Source of the DNA: JAJPXC01 sp964520525
Lineage (GTDB): Bacteria; Bacteroidota; Bacteroidia; Bacteroidales; Muribaculaceae
DNA: 64,000 nt
Direction: 5' to 3'
NCBI GenBank assembly: GCA_964520525.1
Contig: CAZFNR010000003.1
Location: forward strand, 62,001-126,000
Shown: in pieces, positions 1 to 7,923 of the stretch
Layout: the number at the start of each line of letters is the position of its first letter
Position numbering within the stretch: position 1 is the first letter of the stretch
Notes under the pieces: model-generated
Database searches by the model: none
What the model was told of the DNA's origin: nothing
Seen by the model: the letters and a program-made list of their open reading frames with translations, nothing else
Program-made: the position numbers and the translations under genes

Positions 1-689
1 CACCCAGCCTAGAAGGCACTGAGGATGCGCTTAACTGCATCATCAAGGCTATCGAACTCGCAGGATACAAACCCGGCAAAGATGTGACTATCGGTCTTGA
101 CTGCGCTTCATCTGAGTTCTATGAAGATGGCAAGTACCACTACAGCCACCTCAACAATGGCGCTCCCAAAGAAGAAAACGGCAAAACTTACACAAGCCAA
201 GAGCAAGCCGAATTCCTCAAAGGCCTCGTTGATAACTATCCCATCGATTCAATCGAAGATGGTATGGCAGAGAACGACTGGGAAGGTTGGAAGATTCTCA
301 CCGACCTTATTGGCGACCGTTGCCAGCTCGTCGGCGACGACTTGTTCGTTACCAACGTTAAATACCTCCAGAAAGGTATCGAGCTTGGCTGCGCCAACTC
401 AATCCTCGTCAAAGTTAACCAAATCGGTTCGCTCACCGAGACTCTCCGCGCCGTAGAGCTCGCACAGCGCAACGGCTACACCGCTGTCATCTCTCACCGC
501 TCAGGCGAGACTGAAGACGCTACCATCGCCGACATCGCTGTCGCTACCAATGCCGGACAAATCAAGACCGGTTCAGCAAGCCGTTCCGACCGTATGGCCA
601 AGTACAACCAGCTCCTCCGTATCGAGGAAGAACTTGGTGAGGCAGCCGTTTACGGTTATGGCAAAAAGACCAAACGTCCCCAGGCATAA
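1..689 (+). CDS. eno: Enolase, C-terminal part (5' end outside window)
   Basis: Enolase converts 2-phosphoglycerate to phosphoenolpyruvate in cytosolic glycolysis. The frame is open from base 3, so the gene starts upstream and about 228 C-terminal residues are seen. Recognisable family segments are PSLEGTEDAL, the metal-ligand stretch VGDDLFVTN, the catalytic lysine in ILVKVNQIGS and the SHRSGETED loop. The protein ends in a short basic tail, KKTKRPQA. Codon use is strongly biased, as expected for a highly expressed glycolytic gene. A strong terminator follows 26 bases after the stop, so it is the last gene of its transcript. Confidence 0.97.
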   Translation, partial: PSLEGTEDALNCIIKAIELAGYKPGKDVTIGLDCASSEFYEDGKYHYSHLNNGAPKEENGKTYTSQEQAEFLKGLVDNYPIDSIEDGMAENDWEGWKILTDLIGDRCQLVGDDLFVTNVKYLQKGIELGCANSILVKVNQIGSLTETLRAVELAQRNGYTAVISHRSGETEDATIADIAVATNAGQIKTGSASRSDRMAKYNQLLRIEEELGEAAVYGYGKKTKRPQA

Positions 690-714
690 TCGCCCCGGGA
701 ATACAATAACATTG

Positions 715-751
715 CCGGTCGCCGTGCTGATGCACGGCGACCGGTTTTTTT
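715..751 (+). terminator. Rho-independent terminator of enolase
   Basis: A perfect 12-bp stem (CCGGTCGCCGTG pairing with CACGGCGACCGG, loop CTGATG) is followed directly by seven T residues. This is a textbook intrinsic terminator. Confidence 0.93.
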
Positions 752-768
752 ATATAACGTTAGTTTTG

Positions 769-776
769 TAATTTTG
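769..776 (+). promoter_or_regulatory. Bacteroidota-type -7 box for the GT39 gene
   Basis: TAATTTTG fits the Bacteroidota -7 consensus TAnnTTTG and lies 40 bases before the start codon. A second match, TAGTTTTG, sits immediately upstream at 761-768. The -33 region is only T-rich (the terminator U-tract), so the exact promoter is uncertain. Confidence 0.5.
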
Positions 777-815
777 CGGCAGATAACGACAGGCCTCCGG
801 GGCCTCTAAAACATA

Positions 816-2555
816 ATGATGATGAAAACCGACATATTGACCATACAACGTCGCAACCGGCTCATTTTGCTGCTCATCCTTTTAGTGACCTTCATACCGT
901 TCCTCGGCGAAACACTTTTCAACACCAAAGGCGAGCCGCGCGAGGCCATCGTGGCTCTCTCGATGCTGCAATCAGGCGACTGGATTCTGCCAGTCTCCTA
1001 CGGGGCCGACATCCCCTATAAGCCCCCGTTTCTCGCATGGTGCATAGCCGCTTTCTCAGCCTTGTTTGGCGGTCACGTCACTGAGTTCACATCGCGGCTG
1101 CCGTCGGCCTTGGCTTGTGTCGCAATGGTGATGGCGGGATTCTCGCTCTACACCCGCGAATCGCGCGGGCACGGCTCAGGCGCTGTCGCTGTCGCAGCCG
1201 CGTTCATCACTTTCACCTCGTTTGAGGTTCACAGAGCCGCGTATGCTTGCCGTGTCGATATGCTGCTGACGGCTTTCATCGTCTGCTCCATCTACTCGCT
1301 TTACCGTTATTACCGCTTTGGCCATCGAGTCGGGTGGCTACTGCTTTCCGTGCTGCTCATGAGTTGCGGCGTGCTAACGAAAGGCCCGGTCGGCATGATT
1401 CTCCCTTGTCTTGTCATCGGTGTGTTCCGGCTCACCGAAGGCGAGCGATTCTTACCCGCGTTCATCTCCATGACAGCAATCGGAGCCGCGTCGCTTTTCC
1501 TGCCCGCACTGTGGTATCTCGCTGCCTACAATCAAGGCGGACGCGAGTTCCTCGACCTTGCCATGGAAGAAAATTTCGGGCGTTTTCTCGGAAAGATGAG
1601 CTATTCATCTCATGCCAATCCCGTGTGGTACAACTTCCTCACGCTCATCGCCGGATACCTCCCTTACACGCTGCTGCTGTTGCTCACACTGTTCAGCCTG
1701 CGACGCGGCAAACCGGCAAAAGTCGGCGCCCCGTTCGTTGAGTGGCTCAAACGTCAGTGGCGTAATTTCCTCTCAATGCGCCCCATTGCGCGTATGTCGT
1801 TGTTGGCTGCAGTGCTGATATTCCTGTTCTATTGCTTCCCCGAGAGTAAACGCAGCGTCTACCTCCTGCCGGTCTACCCATTTATAGCTTACTTTATAGC
1901 CATATATATGCGCCGCATGGTCGTTGATGGGCCGCGTATGGTTAAGCTCTATTGCGCCTTCATCGCCTTTCTTGCCATAGCTGCGCCCATATTGTTCGCG
2001 GCGATTCGTTTTGGTGCGCTCGATGGGGTAGGGAGCGGCTCGCTCCGGCGGTCGATTACCGGGCTGATGTCGGTTGAAGTCGGCGTGGTGGGGGTGCTGA
2101 CGCTCGCCTTGTCGTTTGGCGCGGGGTTATCGTTGGTGGTATCGTTGTTCCGTGAATCGGCACGCAACTGTTTCGCCTGGGGTGTCGGCACCATTGTGCT
2201 TATCTACTGGAGCTTCTCATCGGTCTACCAGCCCGGAGTGCTTAATCCCAAAAGCGACTTGCCGGTAGCGCGCGATATCGCCTGTGTGGTTTCCCCCACT
2301 GACGGGATTTACACCCTTGTCAACGACCCGATGTTGCGCTATTATACCATAAACTTCTACCTCGCCGACCGCTTGCGTTGTTTCGATACTGAGCTTCCCT
2401 CGGCGGGTTACCTCGTCGTCGGCAGCAATGACGCCGATAAACTGATGTCGCCTTACCTCGGTGACTATCGGTTTGAACTGTCGCGCAATTTCAGCCACAA
2501 GGGCTGCGATGTCCGCCAGCCCATCAATCTCTATCGCTTTGCGTTAAAACAGTAA
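816..2555 (+). CDS. ArnT-like GT-C (GT39/PMT family) membrane glycosyltransferase
   Basis: This 579-residue inner-membrane protein resembles ArnT/PMT transferases, which move a sugar from a polyprenyl-phosphate donor to lipid A, protein or another envelope acceptor. The first membrane segment (residues 16-30) is followed by KGEPREAIVA (about 38-47), the acidic periplasmic loop typical of the family (E40, E43), and by YKPPFLAW. Many further hydrophobic segments follow, then a soluble C-terminal domain of about 100 residues. There are three consecutive ATG codons (816, 819, 822); the first is given. It stands alone between two terminators. The acceptor cannot be deduced from the sequence. Confidence 0.85.
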   Translation: MMMKTDILTIQRRNRLILLLILLVTFIPFLGETLFNTKGEPREAIVALSMLQSGDWILPVSYGADIPYKPPFLAWCIAAFSALFGGHVTEFTSRLPSALACVAMVMAGFSLYTRESRGHGSGAVAVAAAFITFTSFEVHRAAYACRVDMLLTAFIVCSIYSLYRYYRFGHRVGWLLLSVLLMSCGVLTKGPVGMILPCLVIGVFRLTEGERFLPAFISMTAIGAASLFLPALWYLAAYNQGGREFLDLAMEENFGRFLGKMSYSSHANPVWYNFLTLIAGYLPYTLLLLLTLFSLRRGKPAKVGAPFVEWLKRQWRNFLSMRPIARMSLLAAVLIFLFYCFPESKRSVYLLPVYPFIAYFIAIYMRRMVVDGPRMVKLYCAFIAFLAIAAPILFAAIRFGALDGVGSGSLRRSITGLMSVEVGVVGVLTLALSFGAGLSLVVSLFRESARNCFAWGVGTIVLIYWSFSSVYQPGVLNPKSDLPVARDIACVVSPTDGIYTLVNDPMLRYYTINFYLADRLRCFDTELPSAGYLVVGSNDADKLMSPYLGDYRFELSRNFSHKGCDVRQPINLYRFALKQ

Positions 2556-2559
2556 GGTG

Positions 2560-2638
2560 GTTGCGGAGGTTCGCTCCGCAACTGTCTTGACGTAGGGGGC
2601 GAGTGCCTTAAAACTCCGTTTTGCATGACGGAGTTTTT
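2560..2638 (+). terminator. Double hairpin terminator after the GT39 gene
   Basis: Two hairpins follow the stop. The first (2560-2582) is a perfect 9-bp stem, GTTGCGGAG/CTCCGCAAC, without a U-tract. The second (2611-2638) has the stem AAACTCCGT/ACGGAGTTT ending in five T residues and is a normal intrinsic terminator. Confidence 0.8.
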
Positions 2639-2727
2639 CATATCTTTCAAATACTTGTTTGGTTGCTTATGAGGGGGTGGGCGCGTCAGGCGACTACTAA
2701 ATTTTTTTAGAAAAATTTGGGAAAAAA

Positions 2728-2758
2728 TTTGTGGAAATCAAAAAAGTGCGTACATTTG
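2728..2758 (+). promoter_or_regulatory. Promoter of the TraB/ABC/GntR operon
   Basis: TTTG at 2728-2731 and TACATTTG at 2751-2758 are 19 bases apart, an exact match to the Bacteroidota -33/-7 promoter. Transcription should begin near 2763, inside the palindrome that follows. Confidence 0.8.
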
Positions 2759-2760
2759 CA

Positions 2761-2782
2761 GTGTTGTAGATGTCTACAACAC
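2761..2782. promoter_or_regulatory. Perfect 22-bp palindrome at the transcription start (putative operator)
   Basis: GTGTTGTAGA and its exact reverse complement TCTACAACAC are separated by two bases (TG). The palindrome begins two bases after the -7 box and therefore covers the predicted transcription start. The operon it precedes ends with a GntR/YtrA-type regulator, a family that binds such inverted repeats and often represses its own ABC operon. That the regulator binds here is inference. Confidence 0.65.
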
Positions 2783-2832
2783 CACTAAACCGCAAAACCG
2801 ATTGTGGTTTCATAAGTTTAAGAATTAAGGAG

Positions 2833-3711
2833 ATGAAAGAGTTAGTAGTATTGTTTGTGATGATTTTCGCGACGCTCGGCGCAAGACAGCAAGTGCTTTA
2901 CAAAGTGTCGGGCAACGGTGCCAAAGGTGATTCCTATGTTATGGGAACGCACCACTTCGCACCCTCGTCGATGCTTAATGATATAAACGGGTTCGAAGCC
3001 GCTTTGAACGGTGTAGAGGCGGTTTATGGCGAAGTAGAGGAGGGAGAGCTCAATGAAGAAAAAGTTCAGGAACTTGCCAAGAAATACGGAGAAGCCCCAT
3101 CCGACAGCACCCTGTCAAAAGTCCTCACCCCCGACCAGTTCAGCCTGCTCGACGAGATTGTGAAAAAATACACCAACAATATGCTCACAGCCGACCAACT
3201 TAACACCGTGACACCCTCTATTGTCGGTATGCAGATTTTAGTCTTCCAGACATTGGCGGCGTTCCCGGAGTTCAACCCCGCCGACCAAATCGACACGAAG
3301 ATTCAGAAAATGGGTAAAGAACAGAAAAAGTCGACCGGCGGGCTTGAAACAGCCGAAGAGCAAATGAAACTTCTTTTTGGCGCTCCAATCTCCATACAGG
3401 CCGCTTCGCTCGTCCGCTCGCTCTCCCAGGATATGAATGCCGCATTAGCCGCCAAACGTCTTGCCGAACTTTATGCCGCGCAGGATGTCGACGGGATGCT
3501 GGCACTGATGAACGACCCCATGCTCGGCATGACCTCAGACGAAGCTGCCCGTATGATTTTCAACCGCAACGACAACTGGATGCGGCAAATTCCCTCGCTC
3601 ATTGCCGAAAAACCGATTATGTTTGTTGTCGGTGCGGGCCATCTTCCCGGCGAACGCGGACTGCTCGCCCTGCTCAAGAAGGCCGGCTATGAAGTAACCC
3701 CCGTAAAATAA
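2833..3711 (+). CDS. TraB/GumN family exported protein
   Basis: This 292-residue protein begins with a hydrophobic signal sequence (MKELVVLFVMIFATLGA) and then shows the TraB/GumN pattern: an N-terminal YVMGTHH segment and the C-terminal FVVGAGHLPGERGLLALL. The family is thought to be metallohydrolase-like, but its substrates are largely unknown. The ATG at 2833 is preferred over an upstream in-frame ATG at 2770 because it places the signal peptide at the N terminus and the upstream one lies inside the operator palindrome. An AAGGAG sequence abuts the start with no spacer. It is the first gene of a four-gene operon, 21 bases before the ABC ATPase. Confidence 0.8.
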   Translation: MKELVVLFVMIFATLGARQQVLYKVSGNGAKGDSYVMGTHHFAPSSMLNDINGFEAALNGVEAVYGEVEEGELNEEKVQELAKKYGEAPSDSTLSKVLTPDQFSLLDEIVKKYTNNMLTADQLNTVTPSIVGMQILVFQTLAAFPEFNPADQIDTKIQKMGKEQKKSTGGLETAEEQMKLLFGAPISIQAASLVRSLSQDMNAALAAKRLAELYAAQDVDGMLALMNDPMLGMTSDEAARMIFNRNDNWMRQIPSLIAEKPIMFVVGAGHLPGERGLLALLKKAGYEVTPVK

Positions 3712-3732
3712 AAATTTAAAACAGATTCTAAT

Positions 3733-4566
3733 ATGATTCTTTGCGAAAACCTGAATTATACCTACAACAACGGCCGCCACGCACTGGTCGATGTTAACGC
3801 CGCCATTCTTCCCGGGCTACATCTGTTGATGGGGGAGAACGGCGCAGGTAAAACAACCCTCCTGCACGTCATCGCCGGACTGCTCTTCCCTCAATCAGGC
3901 CGCTGCACTCTCGACGATGTCAATGTGGCCTGCCGCGAGCCGTCGACCATGAGCCGCATTTTTTTCCTTGCCGACAATATGCTATGGCCGGCGGCCACAA
4001 TCAATGAACTTGTAGCCACCCACGCCTGCTTCTTCCCCTCGTTCGACGAGACGCTGCTGCGCTCCAACCTCCAGGCGATGGAGCTCACCGGGTCGGAAAG
4101 GCTCAGGGCCTTGTCGCTCGGGAGCCGCAAGAAAGCCGCGATTGCCTATGCCTTGTCGCTGCGCACCGACATCCTGCTCCTTGACGAACCCGCCAACGGA
4201 CTTGACATCACAGGCAAGAAAGCGTTGCAAAAGATTTTGATGCAATCAATGACCGACACTCAGACGGTGATTGTCTCAACCCATACCGTTTGGGACCTTA
4301 AAAACCTCTTTGAAAGCGTCATGATGGTGCATCGCGGGCGGTTGGTGCTAAACTCCCCAATCTACTCCATCCTCGATAAACTCGCCTTTGTATACGCTCC
4401 CGCCCCGGTTCCCGGCGCTCTCTACGCCGAGGAGGAGATTGGAGGTTACCGCTCGATTGTGCCAAACGACGGCACTATCGAGAGCGATATTAATTTCACC
4501 GCCCTCTATAGTGCGCTGTCATCTGATGCCGCTATATCGGGTGTTTTACGCCAACTTAACTCTTGA
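3733..4566 (+). CDS. ABC transporter ATP-binding protein
   Basis: A 277-residue ATPase subunit. The Walker A motif GENGAGKT is at residues 34-41, a divergent signature LSLGSRKK near 130, Walker B ILLLDEPANGLD near 155 and the switch histidine in VSTHTVWDL. The short domain and the regulator downstream resemble YtrB-like exporters of Gram-positive bacteria. The membrane partner is the next gene, 8 bases after this stop. The C-terminal 60 residues are a family-specific extension. The substrate is unknown; a role in envelope stress or export is inference from the operon type. Confidence 0.9.
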   Translation: MILCENLNYTYNNGRHALVDVNAAILPGLHLLMGENGAGKTTLLHVIAGLLFPQSGRCTLDDVNVACREPSTMSRIFFLADNMLWPAATINELVATHACFFPSFDETLLRSNLQAMELTGSERLRALSLGSRKKAAIAYALSLRTDILLLDEPANGLDITGKKALQKILMQSMTDTQTVIVSTHTVWDLKNLFESVMMVHRGRLVLNSPIYSILDKLAFVYAPAPVPGALYAEEEIGGYRSIVPNDGTIESDINFTALYSALSSDAAISGVLRQLNS

Positions 4567-4574
4567 TTGCAAAC

Positions 4575-5390
4575 ATGGACACATTATCAACCGCTGTTTT
4601 GCCCCATGACGGCTCTTTCTCTTGGCGCCGTGTCGCCTCGGTATGGACTTACTATTCTCCTGTGTTAAAAATGCAGTTGTGGCTTTGGCCGCTTGTCGCC
4701 GCAGGCATATATCTGATGGGGCTGTTCATGGCTCTGTCCCCATTCCCCGCAGGAAGCTCGTTTGCCGTTTCCGGCTTGTCGATGCTGATTAGCTTCGGCC
4801 CCTTGATATTGGCCGGAAGTAATGCCCTTGTCTGCGAAACTATGTTGCCGGTGCGAGCCGACGAGAAATTCGTATTCTATCTGCTCTACTTCCTGATTGT
4901 CGTCCCTGTGTTGACGATGCTGACCGTCGGTGCGCTCCATCTCGTGGCAACGATGATTCTCGGGGTTGAATCTCTTCAAGGCTACTCGGGTTTGTTGAAC
5001 CGACTCGGTCTGGTGTTTGAGTATACCTATGGCATCGGTATTTTCGGTGATGTGATTGGTATTATGGCTTGTCTTTTTGGCGTGACGGCTTTCACCCGTA
5101 ATCGCGCTTTGGCGGGAGTCGGATTTTTCATCGGTTCAGGAATTGTCACAGGCATTATTGGAGGTATAATGAGTATTATAATGGCATTTATGTCAGGGCT
5201 CTTCGACGGGTTCCTCCAGTTAGGCGTAATTGCCGCGGGCAATTCCGGAAACGCACAGGTGATGGTGGAACAAATGTATGAATTGCCGGTCATGAGACTC
5301 ATGATGATTGTTATATCGAGTATTAACGCTGTTGTAAGCATTCTGCTTGGTTATCTGCTCCTTCGCCGCATCCGCAACCGTCAAGTCTAA
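4575..5390 (+). CDS. ABC transporter membrane subunit-like protein
   Basis: A 271-residue membrane protein with about six hydrophobic segments (for example LWPLVAAGIYLMGLFMAL, residues 36-53, and the final IVISSINAVVSILLGYLLL). No family motif is recognised beyond this. Position directly after an ATPase and before a GntR-type regulator makes it the likely permease of that ABC system. The ATG at 4575 is chosen; an in-frame TTG lies at 4563 and would overlap the ATPase stop. It has no periplasmic binding-protein domain, which suggests export or a mechanotransduction role rather than uptake (inference). Confidence 0.75.
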   Translation: MDTLSTAVLPHDGSFSWRRVASVWTYYSPVLKMQLWLWPLVAAGIYLMGLFMALSPFPAGSSFAVSGLSMLISFGPLILAGSNALVCETMLPVRADEKFVFYLLYFLIVVPVLTMLTVGALHLVATMILGVESLQGYSGLLNRLGLVFEYTYGIGIFGDVIGIMACLFGVTAFTRNRALAGVGFFIGSGIVTGIIGGIMSIIMAFMSGLFDGFLQLGVIAAGNSGNAQVMVEQMYELPVMRLMMIVISSINAVVSILLGYLLLRRIRNRQV

Positions 5391-5411
5391 ATAGAAACAG
5401 TTAGAACTCCA

Positions 5412-5783
5412 ATGGATTTTAAAACCGATAGACCCATATATCAGCAAATCGTAGACTATTGCTACACATGCATACTCTCGGGAGTATGGTCTCCTGATGA
5501 AAAAATCCCGTCGGTCAGGGAACTTGCGATGGCTTTGTCTGTCAACACCCACACTGTGCTGAAAGCTTTGGAAACTCTCCAAACAACCGAAATAATCACG
5601 CCGCGACGAGGATTGGGCTTTTTCCTCGCGCCTGATGCGCCCGGCCGCGTGATGCAGGCGCGACGCCGGGAATTCTTCGACACTACCCTCGCCGAACTTT
5701 TCCGAGAGATGGAGATGCTGGGCGTCTCCATCGACGATGTCGTTGCTTATTATAAACAACGATTTGACACTTTGACTCCGTAA
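5412..5783 (+). CDS. GntR family (YtrA-type) transcriptional regulator
   Basis: At 123 residues this is just a winged-helix DNA-binding domain plus a short dimerisation tail, the size of YtrA-subfamily GntR regulators that lack an effector domain. The GntR signature is clear: YQQIVDYCYTCILSGVWSPD, then IPSVRELAMALSVNTHTV with the recognition helix near residues 45-57. It closes the operon 21 bases after the membrane protein. YtrA-type regulators usually repress the operon in which they sit, and the palindrome at 2761-2782 is the obvious candidate site (inference). Confidence 0.88.
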   Translation: MDFKTDRPIYQQIVDYCYTCILSGVWSPDEKIPSVRELAMALSVNTHTVLKALETLQTTEIITPRRGLGFFLAPDAPGRVMQARRREFFDTTLAELFREMEMLGVSIDDVVAYYKQRFDTLTP

Positions 5784-5813
5784 CCCGGTTTCTTACAGAT
5801 TAATAGATACAAG

Positions 5814-5846
5814 AAAGGGGGGCGATTTGTTGAATCGCTCCCCTTT
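5814..5846. terminator. Hairpin between convergent genes
   Basis: A 14-bp stem with one G-U pair (5814-5827 against 5833-5846, loop TGTTG) lies between the GntR gene on the plus strand and the Lys/Cys repeat gene on the minus strand. It could terminate both. T-tracts on either side are weak. Confidence 0.6.
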
Positions 5847-5866
5847 GTGCGTCTATTGCGCTGATT

Positions 5867-6204
5867 TTATTTTTTGCAGTCAGCTTTTTTGCAGTCAGCT
5901 TTTTTGCAGTCAGCCTTTTTGCAGTNNNNNNNNNNNNNNNNNNNNNNNNNNNNNNNNNNNNNNNNNNNNNNNNNNNNNNNNNNNNNNNNNNNNNNNNNNN
6001 NNNNNNNNNNNNNNNNNNNNNNNNNTTTTTGCAGTCAGCTTTTTTGCAGTCAGCTTTTTTGCAGTCAGCCTTTTTGCAGTCAGCCTTCTGACACTCAACT
6101 TTGGCCTTGCAGCCCGATTCAACTTTATTGCAGGTAGTTACATCTGCAGCATTGAGCGAAAGACAAAGAGCTATTGCGCTCAACATAAGCATGAATTTTT
6201 TCAT
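5867..6204 (-). CDS. Exported Lys/Cys-rich KADCK repeat protein, interrupted by assembly gap
   Basis: The protein starts with a signal peptide (MKKFMLMLSAIALCLSLNA), followed by a short Cys-containing stretch and then tandem KADCK units. Four units are visible before the gap and three after it, ending in KK and a TAA at 5867-5869. The repeat is an imperfect 15-base unit in the DNA. With 100 Ns the two sides are out of frame; the repeat phase requires a true gap of 5+15n bases, which restores one frame. Function is unknown; the regular cysteines suggest metal binding or disulfide chemistry in the periplasm (inference). No homologous family is recognised. Confidence 0.6.
5881..6084. repeat. 15-bp coding tandem repeat spanning the gap
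   Basis: Near-perfect units of TTTTTTGCAGTCAGC (C/T variation next to the T-run) lie on both sides of the 100-N gap. They code for KADCK on the minus strand. The repeat is the likely cause of the assembly break. Confidence 0.9.
5926..6025. other. Assembly gap of 100 N
   Basis: Exactly 100 undetermined bases, a common placeholder length. The flanking repeat phase shows that 100 cannot be the true length; 5, 20, 35, 50, 65, 80, 95, 110 and so on would fit. Confidence 0.97.
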
Positions 6205-6222
6205 AATCTGAATGTTGTCTAA

Positions 6223-6566
6223 ATAGTTCTACAATATACAATACAACGAAATAATCTCCGAACTATTGCGTCGGCAGCTTGCTGTTTGATTGTTTATTGC
6301 GGCCCGCTCCCCCTCTGTGAAATGTGTAATCGATGAATGAGAGCTAATCACATCATGTCTTCTTACGTAATCGGAAGCATCACATTAGTTTTTAACCGTT
6401 TAATTATGAGTATGATAGATGGTTAGCGCTATTCGGTTTAACGGGATTTTGGTCTAAAATGGTTGTCGGTTAACCATTTTTATCAATTTTTTCTAAAAAT
6501 GTTTTTTTATTTCATACTAATGTTATATCTTTGTTCCAAATTTAACAACGTTATCTACCTTACAAA
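6223..6566. other. Intergenic region upstream of the OmpA gene
   Basis: This 344-base AT-rich stretch separates the divergent Lys/Cys repeat gene and the porin gene. It contains the porin promoter at its right end. No RNA gene, hairpin of note or further ORF with a credible product was seen. Confidence 0.6.
6526..6533 (+). promoter_or_regulatory. -7 box of the OmpA-family gene
   Basis: TATCTTTG matches TAnnTTTG and lies 33 bases before the start codon. About 20 bases upstream is only a T-run, not an exact TTTG. Confidence 0.65.
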
Positions 6567-7709
6567 ATGAAAAAATCAATTCTTTTAGTTGCTGCTGCAT
6601 TCGGTGTATTCGCAGCGCAAGCTCAGGAGCAAGCTATCGCTACTCCTAAATTGACTGACAACATCCAAGTAGGTATTGATGGTGGTGCTCTTACTCCCCT
6701 CAAAGGTGCTGACTTCATCGGCGATATCCGTGGCGGATTCGGTATCCACTTCGACAAAATGTTGACCCCCGTCTTCGGTCTTGGTGTTGAAGGCTACGCT
6801 ACTATTAACACTTCTTCTTGGGACAACGCTGTATACAGCCCCACTGCCATTGACAACTCTTACGTTGGTCTCTATGGCCGTGTAAACCTCTTCAACCTCA
6901 TCAGCGGTTACAAATGCGAAGGTCGTTTCTTCGACATCGATGTTCTTGCAGGTGCTGGTTGGGCTTGCGCTTACAATACTTGCTCTAACGCAAATTTCCA
7001 CAACTACTCTTCTTTCGCTACCAAAGCCGGTCTTTCTTTCAACTTCAACTTCAAAAACAACATGACCGTGTCTTTGAAACCCTCTGTTACTTACAACATG
7101 AGCGACAATGAAGGTAAATGGCACTCTGCCGGTTACAACAAAAACTACGCTTCTTTCAACCTCTTCGCTAGCGTTGCTTACAACATCAACCCCGGTTTCA
7201 CTTGCGTTCGTCCCTACGACCAAGCTGAAGTTGATGCTCTCAACGCTCAAATCAACGACCTCCGCGGTCAGCTCGACGGTTGCGTAGCCGCTTCTAACGC
7301 ATGGCAGGCTAAAGCTAACGGTCTCGCTGCTGAACTCGCTGCTTGCGAAGCTCGCAAAGCCGTTGTTAAAGAAGTCGTTTCTAACACTATCAACTCTGTT
7401 CGCTACGTATTCTATCGCGTAGGTTCTTCTAAGATCCAAGCTGACCAACAGCCCAACATCGAGATGATTGCTAAGTATCTCAAGAACCACCCCGATGCTA
7501 AACTCGTCGTTAAGGGTTATGCTTCTCCCGAAGGTAGCGCAGAGCTCAACGCTAAACTCGCTGCAGCTCGTGCTGAGGCCGTTAAGACAGCTCTTGTTAA
7601 GAAATACAAAGTGGCTGCTGACCGCATCACCGCTCAAGGCGAAGGCATTGGTAATATGTTTGAGGAAGAAAGCTGGAACCGTGTAGCAATCTGCACTCTC
7701 GACAAATAA
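6567..7709 (+). CDS. OmpA-family outer-membrane porin
   Basis: A 380-residue outer-membrane protein that links the outer membrane to peptidoglycan. It has a signal peptide (MKKSILLVAAAFGVFAAQA), an N-terminal eight-strand-type barrel of about residues 25-215, a short coiled-coil linker (AEVDALNAQINDLRGQLDG) and a C-terminal OmpA domain. The latter includes VVKGYASPEGSAELNAKLAAARAEAV-like helices and the peptidoglycan-binding region ending SWNRVAICTLDK. Codon use is restricted (GGT, GCT, AAC, TTC), a sign of very high expression. It has its own promoter and a strong terminator, so it is monocistronic. Confidence 0.93.
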   Translation: MKKSILLVAAAFGVFAAQAQEQAIATPKLTDNIQVGIDGGALTPLKGADFIGDIRGGFGIHFDKMLTPVFGLGVEGYATINTSSWDNAVYSPTAIDNSYVGLYGRVNLFNLISGYKCEGRFFDIDVLAGAGWACAYNTCSNANFHNYSSFATKAGLSFNFNFKNNMTVSLKPSVTYNMSDNEGKWHSAGYNKNYASFNLFASVAYNINPGFTCVRPYDQAEVDALNAQINDLRGQLDGCVAASNAWQAKANGLAAELAACEARKAVVKEVVSNTINSVRYVFYRVGSSKIQADQQPNIEMIAKYLKNHPDAKLVVKGYASPEGSAELNAKLAAARAEAVKTALVKKYKVAADRITAQGEGIGNMFEEESWNRVAICTLDK

Positions 7710-7742
7710 TCAAACCGCTGATTATCCCATAAGATAACAATT

Positions 7743-7780
7743 GCGACCCGGGCACTCCGCTCGGGTCGCTTCTTTTTTTT
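7743..7780 (+). terminator. Terminator of the OmpA-family gene
   Basis: An 11-bp stem with one G-U pair (7743-7753 with 7759-7769, loop ACTCC) is followed by TTCTTTTTTTT-type T-tract. Confidence 0.92.
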
Positions 7781-7923
7781 CTCTCTCCGCTCCTAAGCCC
7801 CCTTACGGCTCAGCCTTTGATTTTATCCACAAAAATGAAATGTCAAGGTCGGCAGGATATTGCCGACAGGCAATGCCCGGCTATAACGCCCAAGAAAAAC
7901 AATAAAATCCGGGAGATAATAAC

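Noticed and set aside
2770..2832. Upstream ATG start of the TraB/GumN gene
   Set aside because: It lies inside the palindrome near the predicted transcription start and would bury the signal peptide.
5881..6084. Possible CRISPR-like array at the 15-base repeats
   Set aside because: Units are directly tandem without spacers and code for a peptide repeat.
6585..7637. 350-codon open frame on the minus strand opposite the OmpA-family gene
   Set aside because: It is a by-product of the strong codon bias of the porin gene; it has no family pattern and an implausible Val/Ser-rich composition.
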